From positions 27,501 through 55,000 of the forward strand of contig JABUQX010038786.1 of the NCBI GenBank assembly GCA_015478945.1: a stretch of 27,500 bases of DNA, read 5' to 3'. Positions within the stretch are counted from its first letter, which is position 1. The number at the start of each line of letters is the position of its first letter. Positions 22,286 through 27,500 of the stretch are shown here, piece by piece. A program made the translations under genes and the position numbers. The DNA is from Trachelipus rathkii. Its lineage: Eukaryota; Arthropoda; Malacostraca; Isopoda; Trachelipodidae. Below the pieces are notes generated by a model. The model saw nothing but the letters and a program-made list of their open reading frames with translations, did no database searches and had not been told where the DNA came from.

Positions 22286-22487
22286 AATTATAAATCGTTA
22301 AAATACTACTTATACAGGTTACCACCCGGAACGAGTATGGATTGCCGATTATTAAAAATGATTCGCAGTATAATATAAGTGATTAAACTCTATTAAGAGT
22401 AAACTATCATTTCTTAGGGGGGGCTCAGAATATAGGCTGCCCTCCATACTGCCTCTCCCCCTAACCTGACAGACGCCCTAATGTGTA

Positions 22488-22572
22488 TATTATATAATAT
22501 ACTATTATTAATAAATATATAATATTAATATATTATGATATATATATTATATATTATATTATATATATTAAT

Positions 22573-22616
<44 letters not shown>

Positions 22617-22633
22617 TAATTATAGAATATATA
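22488..22633. repeat. (AT)n microsatellite
   Basis: Imperfect TATATAATATT sequence merging into pure (TA)n near 22580-22607. Confidence 0.9.
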
Positions 22634-23397
22634 TAGGTATTCCCTTTAAAAAGGATTTGTTACCATAAAAACGTACAGTGCTAGATATCGACAAATATCA
22701 TACATATAGAGTCAACACCTCCTACCCCCTCTCTGTCTCATATACCGATACATTAACGTTTTATTCCATAGGATGAGAGAAAAAATTGCCACATGTTGCT
22801 TGTGTGAGATATAAGTGACATGTGAGAGATTTGTTAGATATGAGGTTAAAGATTGTTGATTGAGTGTAAAGTTTATATTTATGATTTTTACATCTTCCGT
22901 ATTGTGTTATTAAGGGGCTCGAGCAGGGATCGGACCGAGATGAGAAGAGAAGCTGAGACTCGTATATTTAGTCCGCCCCGCGCACGTATGAGAGAGCGAG
23001 AGAGACAGAGAGGATCGATTCCCGATAGAGGGACTGAGGCCGAGAGACCCTGACTCTTTTCATCTTTGCAATTGTAAAGTAGCATTGAGAGAAGAGGAAT
23101 AAATTTTATTGATTTTCAGGCACGAACTGTGTTACGATAAAAGAATACAAAAATATTAAATAAAACCATTTTTTTTGTCATATTCATCAGCCTAAAAATT
23201 ATTTCGTCTATATATATTTATTTTGTGACCTCATTGATAAATTATTCGAGTGATAATTTCCAAAAACAAATATAATTTCTTTAACTTAAATATATACAAT
23301 CATCGCTATACTCGTATCCAGATCATTCATTTAATCTCTTTTATCTGTAATACTATTCTCCTTTTTAATAAATGAGAATAAAAATAGTTTTATCTTA
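22634..23397. other. Unassigned, with a GA-rich island at 22910-23060
   Basis: The 22910-23060 patch is rich in 'gagagcgagagagacagagagg' type words and 'ggatcggaccgag'. It resembles the degenerate repeat field at 17.4-19.9 kb, so it is probably the same kind of diverged tandem repeat. The opposite-strand ORFs across it are Arg- and Ser-rich shadows. The remainder is AT-rich with nothing recognised. Confidence 0.5.
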
Positions 23398-23634
23398 TTA
23401 TCCATATTATTTATTATTATTATATATTTAATTTATTAATTTAATATTATTATTAATATTAATATATTATTTCAATTTATTATATATTAATTATATTATA
23501 TATTAATTATTATTTTAATTATTATATTATATTATATTTAATTATATTTATAATTATTTAATTATTAATTATAATAATAATAATAATAATAAATGGAAAT
23601 TAGCTGTCGGATTAATTTTTGTATTATTTGGTTA

Positions 23635-23669
<35 letters not shown>

Positions 23670-23674
23670 ATTTA

Positions 23675-23712
<38 letters not shown>

Positions 23713-23760
23713 TATTTATTATTATATTATTTAATAATTTAATTATTATTTTTCATTTAT
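23398..23760. repeat. (TTA)n trinucleotide-dominated microsatellite block
   Basis: About 360 bp is dominated by ATT/TTA repeats. It includes a run of (ATA)n at about 23570-23592 and a near-pure (TTA)n run at about 23630-23700, interrupted by a short non-repeat stretch at 23593-23628. Confidence 0.93.
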
Positions 23761-24081
23761 ATTTTACCTAAATTAATTAAAATAACATCTAATATACGGA
23801 ATAAGAGATAATCCTAGTAATATATAATATATTTATTATTTGTCTCGAGTATCCTAAGAACTCCTGTTCCGACTCTACTCGGCTCAGACTCACTATTATA
23901 GTACTCATATCGGTTTCCTAGGTTTCCGTTTCCGAAACAAGTTTTGTGTTTTTAACTTTTCATTTAAAAAACAAATAAAAAAAATAAAATACATAGGTGA
24001 AAAAAGAGAAAAGAAAAATGAAGAAGAAACAATAGAAAATGAGTAAGGACAAGAACAACAAGAAAAACAAGTACAAAAAAG

Positions 24082-24192
24082 CTCTCTATTTTCTATATAT
24101 ATATATATTCATATATATTATATACTATTATATATATATACTATTATATATACTATATATATATATATTATATATATATAATATAATATATA

Positions 24193-24195
<3 letters not shown>
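24082..24195. repeat. (AT)n microsatellite adjoining (TG)n
   Basis: Alternating TA with TACTATTATA interruptions, running directly into the (TG)n tract at 24196. Confidence 0.9.
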
Positions 24196-24235
<40 letters not shown>

Positions 24236-24243
24236 GTGTGTGT
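24196..24243. repeat. (TG)n microsatellite
   Basis: About 24 GT units with one slip (GTGTTGTG). Compound AT-then-TG tracts of this kind are typical of animal genomes. Confidence 0.97.
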
Positions 24244-24379
24244 TAAATATTGCGTATTAATCGCAATTATAATTATAGATGTAAATTAAAAAAAGACAGT
24301 TAAATTCTTTACCATTCCCATTAAATGTCTTTCTTTATTTACATATTATAATTGCGATTTAATATTGCAATATTTAACA
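24241..24379. mobile_element. MITE-like hairpin element
   Basis: The arms 24241-24303 and 24320-24379 are imperfect inverted repeats over nearly their whole length. The outer end TGTTAAATATTGCG pairs with TGCAATATTTAACA, then TCGCAATTATAATTAT pairs with ATTATAATTGCGA, then AAAAGACAGTTAA pairs with TTAAATGTCTTT. The unpaired loop is only about 16 nt. There is no coding capacity. The size and structure fit a palindromic miniature inverted-repeat element. No target-site duplication is clear because the left end abuts the (TG)n tract. Confidence 0.6.
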
Positions 24380-24394
24380 TCTACAATATAAAGA

Positions 24395-24625
24395 CGAGGG
24401 AAATCACCAGGCTGGACACCTGGTGATGTCGCCTTGAAAGGGAGCTCGATTGCTTTAAAAACTGTTCTTGAACACAACTTTTTTGGGTTGGGGATAGGCT
24501 TCTGTTGGTAAAGCGCCGGGTATATTTCCTTCATTCGCAACCTGCGTGGTTCACCATTCCCAACAGGAACAGTCCAATGAATTCTCTTCACCTTCACTGT
24601 CCCACTAAATGTTCTTTCTTTATAT
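24395..24625 (+). mobile_element. tRNA-like SINE candidate with hairpin head
   Basis: A GC-richer segment starts with a perfect hairpin ATCACCAGG/CCTGGTGAT (24403-24411 and 24419-24427). A tRNA-like part follows: CTGTTGGTAAAGCGCC (24502-24517) resembles an A box, and GTGGTTCACCATTCCC (about 24546-24561) resembles a degenerate B box about 45 nt later, close to tRNA spacing. GTTGGGGA (24488-24495) and TTCCCAAC (24556-24563) could form an acceptor-like pairing. The tail 'ccactaaatgttctttctttat' (about 24603-24624) repeats 'ccattaaatgtctttctttat' (24318-24338) of the adjacent hairpin element, so the two may belong to one composite unit. The minus-strand ORF here is not credible as a gene. Confidence 0.4.
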
Positions 24626-24730
24626 ATATATATATATATAATATTAATATATATATATATATTATATATACTATTTATATAATATAATATAATATATATA
24701 TATTATATATAATATTATTATAAATTAAAT

Positions 24731-24772
<42 letters not shown>

Positions 24773-24802
24773 ATATATATTATATATATATAATATATAA
24801 AA
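24618..24802. repeat. (AT)n microsatellite
   Basis: About 185 bp of alternating TA with ATTATAAATTAAA interruptions, directly after the SINE-like unit; microsatellites often grow from SINE tails. Confidence 0.9.
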
Positions 24803-24880
24803 GTTATACACTATTGTAAGGCATTACCTATTTCTTATGAGGTAAATTTATCTAATATAAGGGTAATTACTACCTAGAGA

Positions 24881-24972
24881 ATCCGAGGGAGGGATTTAAA
24901 CCCAGGACCCTGTGATTTTGCGCCCTCTATACCGGTATGGGATAGATGAAAACAATAACCACTAAATGATTT
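24881..24972 (-). mobile_element. tRNA-derived SINE or tRNA pseudogene
   Basis: On the minus strand ATTTAGTGGTTATTG (24967-24953) resembles the A box and D arm of Glu/Asp/Val-type tRNAs. GGGTTTAAATCCC (24903-24891) is a near-perfect B box and T arm. They are about 65 nt apart, longer than a normal tRNA, with 'ataccggtata' between them and no consistent anticodon stem. This fits a tRNA-derived SINE head or a decayed tRNA rather than a working tRNA gene. RNA polymerase III promoter activity is possible in principle. Confidence 0.55.
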
Positions 24973-25290
24973 AAAAAATAAGGAAAAAAAGAAAATATAA
25001 TATATGAGGTCAATTCTCCGTGTGTATACACTTTCCACTATGCTCAAAAATGAAATATAGAATTATTAAAGCAAAATAACAATAATAAATATAAGAGTAA
25101 ATATTATTTATATATAATCATATATTTATCAAAAGTTTTTATATTATAAAATATATACAATATCAAACTCAAAATTAACAAATTAGTGTTCTTTCAAAAC
25201 AAAAACAATTTATTTAATTTACGCTGAATAAAAAACAAAAATAAGAAATAAAAACCTTAGGGAGCATCCAATAAAAAATGAATCTCTAAT
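24973..25290. other. AT-rich spacer
   Basis: No feature was recognised; stop-dense A-rich sequence leading into the transposase fragment. Confidence 0.6.
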
Positions 25291-25476
25291 TTTTTGCCAT
25301 TAAACTCCGAAGCTTATGTAAATTTATGTCGTACGAAAACTTTTTTTCCCTTTTTTCATGTTAATTTTAAGAAACTTATGAATGAAAAATTTGAAATTAA
25401 AATCGGTCCATTGATTTTGTGGCACGATAATTGTAATCATGCAAGGAATTACGTGAAGGAAATTGTAAATTTTTAA
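25285..25476 (+). pseudogene. Tc1/mariner-like transposase fragment
   Basis: An open frame ending at TAA 25474-25476 contains LPLNSEAYVNL near its start and IGPLILWHDNCNHARNYVKE near its end. In Tc1/mariner DDE transposases a 'LNxExYxxxL' helix is followed about 35-40 residues later by an 'L(I)xxxDNAxxH' block carrying the second catalytic Asp. Here the block reads LILWHDNCNH, with the Asp kept and the usual Ala replaced by Cys. The N-terminal DNA-binding part is absent upstream. The frame stops before the 'PPYSPDLNPIE'-type region, and no continuation was found in the next 150 bp. The element is truncated at both ends and inactive. The family is known for cut-and-paste into TA sites. The assignment is by motif only. 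Confidence 0.5.
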
Positions 25477-26768
25477 AGTTTTTCCACCATCTGGTTTAAA
25501 AATGATTTATAAACTCATTATTTTTTAACTATCATTAATTTATTGTAATCAACTTTTTTTGACATTAAAATAACAAATGCCACAAGAAACTTTACTTATA
25601 TATACTCAACTTAAAAATGGTGGTTTATAGTCGGGCGGGAAAGTAATATTGGTTTGTTGTTTATATACCTGTGATTTTCTATGCTATTAGTCTAGATGTT
25701 TATAAGAGATCTTAGCTATGAGACTGGAGGTAATAAATTAATAAAATAATCATAATCATAGTATATAATTAATTAAAATATATTAAAAATAATAAATTAA
25801 TAAATATTTATTAATAATCAATCTAACATAGAAAACTGCTTTGAGATTAATTTATTGCGTATCTAAAATAATTTATTAATCATAATTAAACAAAATTGAA
25901 ATTGTTCACATACTCCCGAATCAAATAAAATATTAGAGTGAGAGAGTCATGCTATTGATGAAATTGTGTAGATAGTAGGTATTTAGTTTTCAGTTCTAAA
26001 GTTAGCTCAAAGCTATTTGAAAGTATTATAGTATTTTAAAGGTAATATTTCTATAAAAAATTGAAGATTTATTAACAAACTGGTTGTTTTAGTACTAGTC
26101 AAGTTTAGAGTTTGAGGAAAGTTCGTACGATAAATTTCATCGAAGTAATGAAGTATTTTGTGAGAATTAAATGTAGTAAGTTAGGTTTACGAAATTAACG
26201 ATTGAGAAAATCTTTATAGTTTAATTGAGTAGTTATATGAGAGATGTATAGGCATTAAATAATTCTTGTCGCAAGGGGAGTCCACCTTTTATTGGAAGAT
26301 ATTTAAGTAAGAAAAATTATTCTATAGGTGTATATTTGTTTAGAATTATTATATATTTATAAAATGATAATTAGACCCAGATATCTGATATTTTTATATT
26401 AGTTGGTTGAGCAAAAATGAACACTGTTGCTCTTATCTATATTACATATACCCAACATAATTCTTTCTCACTGTACGATATCTCAATTTCTTAATAAAAA
26501 ATATACAGCTACTACTTTCTAAGCAATCTTACTCCTTCAAAATTTTCATGTCAATAAACTATATTTCTAGAGTTACAAAAGTTGTATATAAACTCTTAAA
26601 AGAGTTATCGAGATTTTTCTATCATTATAATTTCAACATTATTGAAAATTATTTATAGGATAATTCTTAAATAATTATGATGATATTTTTAACGGTATTT
26701 ATATTTCTATATAAGACATTTGATATAACTTTAATAATTAGTAACTTAAATAATAATAATTTGACTAA
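25477..26768. other. AT-rich DNA upstream of the exonuclease exon
   Basis: No upstream exon or promoter could be identified. Most of this stretch is AT-rich and stop-dense. If the exon at 26788 is internal, this is intron; if the gene starts at the ATG at 26841, part of it is the promoter and leader. Confidence 0.5.
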
Positions 26769-26787
26769 TTTCTTGATTTATTCTCAG

Positions 26788-27500
26788 GACTTTTCAAAAT
26801 CTTAAGAAACCCGCCCCATCTGCACAACAAGATCTCTCAAATGTGTCTTACCCAGGAACAGAAGATTTATTATGGGTTTCCATTTCATGGAGATGATGGA
26901 ATATATTTTTATAATAGCTCGCTATGTTTAAAGCGGCCTCGTGTAATATTGTCCCCAGGAGAAAATTTAGAGGACCCATATTATATGGATTTGTCTTCCA
27001 CACCATCTTCCCAGAGTCCTGAAAAAGTTATGCAAATACAAGATGAACAGAGGTGTTTAAATTGTCAACAGTTGTTCAAAATTAAAGAGAACAACTATGA
27101 CAAGTGCAATGGTGGTTATCGTAAAAACTACCAAGGATCTTTTTATCATATTTATAGAGACAGGAAAGATGGAATTAACGGACCTCTAGCAAACTTTGTT
27201 TCAACTGAAGACACCCTCAGAGAACCAACTGTGTTCTCGTTAGATACTGAAATGATTTATACCTCTCATGGGTCAGAGGTTGTGAGGATAACTTTGGTAC
27301 ATGTGTCGAAAGAAATAGTCTTCAATTATAGTGTTTCTCCAGTTGGTAAAGTTTACAGTTTTAGACCGGAATTTAGTAAAATCACTTCCGAGGATCTAGC
27401 TAATAAAGTGAGTTTTGAGGAAGTTAGAAAGAATATAATAAAAACTGTTAAACGTGAAGATATTCTCATAGGACACGGATTAGAAAACGATCTGATATCG
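26788..27500 (+). CDS. REXO1: REXO1-type 3'-5' RNA exonuclease, partial (runs off window)
   Basis: A frame open from 26769 to the window end follows a good acceptor TTTATTCTCAG at 26787. Its first Met is at 26841, giving 220 residues in view. Numbered from that Met, MCLTQEQKIYYGFP at 1-14 matches the 'LTxEQLxxNGFP' block of REXO1-like proteins. A Cys-x2-Cys (C72, C75) with a later Cys89 matches the family's cysteine-rich zinc-binding segment. The DEDDh exonuclease domain starts at about 131 with FSLDTEMIYTSHGSEVVRIT; Asp135 and Glu137 are motif I (family consensus ALDCEM). Motif II is ILIGHGLENDL, with Asp217. Motif III lies beyond the edge. The family trims RNA 3' ends with metal-dependent hydrolysis, largely in the nucleus. 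The exon may be internal or the first coding exon. Thr replaces the usual Cys in DCE; the catalytic acids are intact, so it looks functional. Confidence 0.85.

Noticed and set aside
24346..24597. 83-codon minus-strand ORF
   Set aside because: It spans the hairpin element arm and the SINE-like unit, so it is non-coding repeat sequence by composition and structure.
2741..24802. CRISPR array, prophage or integron among the many repeats
   Set aside because: No regularly spaced identical repeats with unique spacers; all tandem repeats are simple microsatellites in eukaryotic-type DNA.
24881..24972. Functional tRNA gene
   Set aside because: A- and B-box-like motifs are about 65 nt apart, without a consistent anticodon stem or paired acceptor stem; SINE or pseudogene is more likely.

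Overview
The window looks like AT-rich metazoan nuclear DNA. The evidence is intron-split coding fragments with GT/AG junctions, long (AT)n, (TTA)n and (TG)n microsatellites, tRNA-derived SINE-like units and remnants of DNA transposons. There are no operons, ribosome binding sites or dense ORFs. The gene families present fit an invertebrate, plausibly an arthropod or crustacean, but no species can be named from the sequence. Nearly all short ORFs in the window are chance frames or shadows and are left out.

Left part (1-5.5 kb). Positions 1-1.7 kb hold three copies of one non-coding repeat; two of them face each other as an imperfect palindrome centred near 603. On the minus strand, two consecutive exons (2734-2551 and 1972-1843) with matching splice phase encode part of an amiloride-sensitive/degenerin (DEG/ENaC) sodium channel ectodomain. 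The intron between them contains a plus-strand open frame (2172-2473) with an acceptor, a stop and AATAAA, whose product I do not recognise. After a 470-bp AT block, a minus-strand exon (3709-3500) matches a recurrent invertebrate protein family of unknown function recalled by its 'AERGV' motif.

Middle (5.5-20 kb). A block of about 930 bp of almost pure A/T (5.47-6.40 kb) is followed by some 13 kb without a convincing intact gene. This stretch is patchy in composition: a GA-rich plus strand around 7.3-9.0 kb, CT-rich patches around 9.5-12 kb, and a degenerate GGAGCC/GAGCCGG-type repeat field at 17.4-19.9 kb. It contains a decayed ISXO2-like transposase remnant at 15.0-15.3 kb.

Right part (20-27.5 kb). 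This is AT-rich DNA with microsatellites. A cluster at 24.2-25.0 kb holds a MITE-like hairpin and two tRNA-like SINE units. A Tc1/mariner-like transposase fragment lies at 25.3 kb. At 26.79-27.50 kb is the start of, or an internal exon of, a REXO1-type 3'-5' RNA exonuclease gene that runs off the window. The REXO1-type exon and the channel exons are the only segments that look like conserved host genes. The rest is repeats, dead mobile elements and unassigned sequence. All family assignments come from motif recognition by eye, without database searches.
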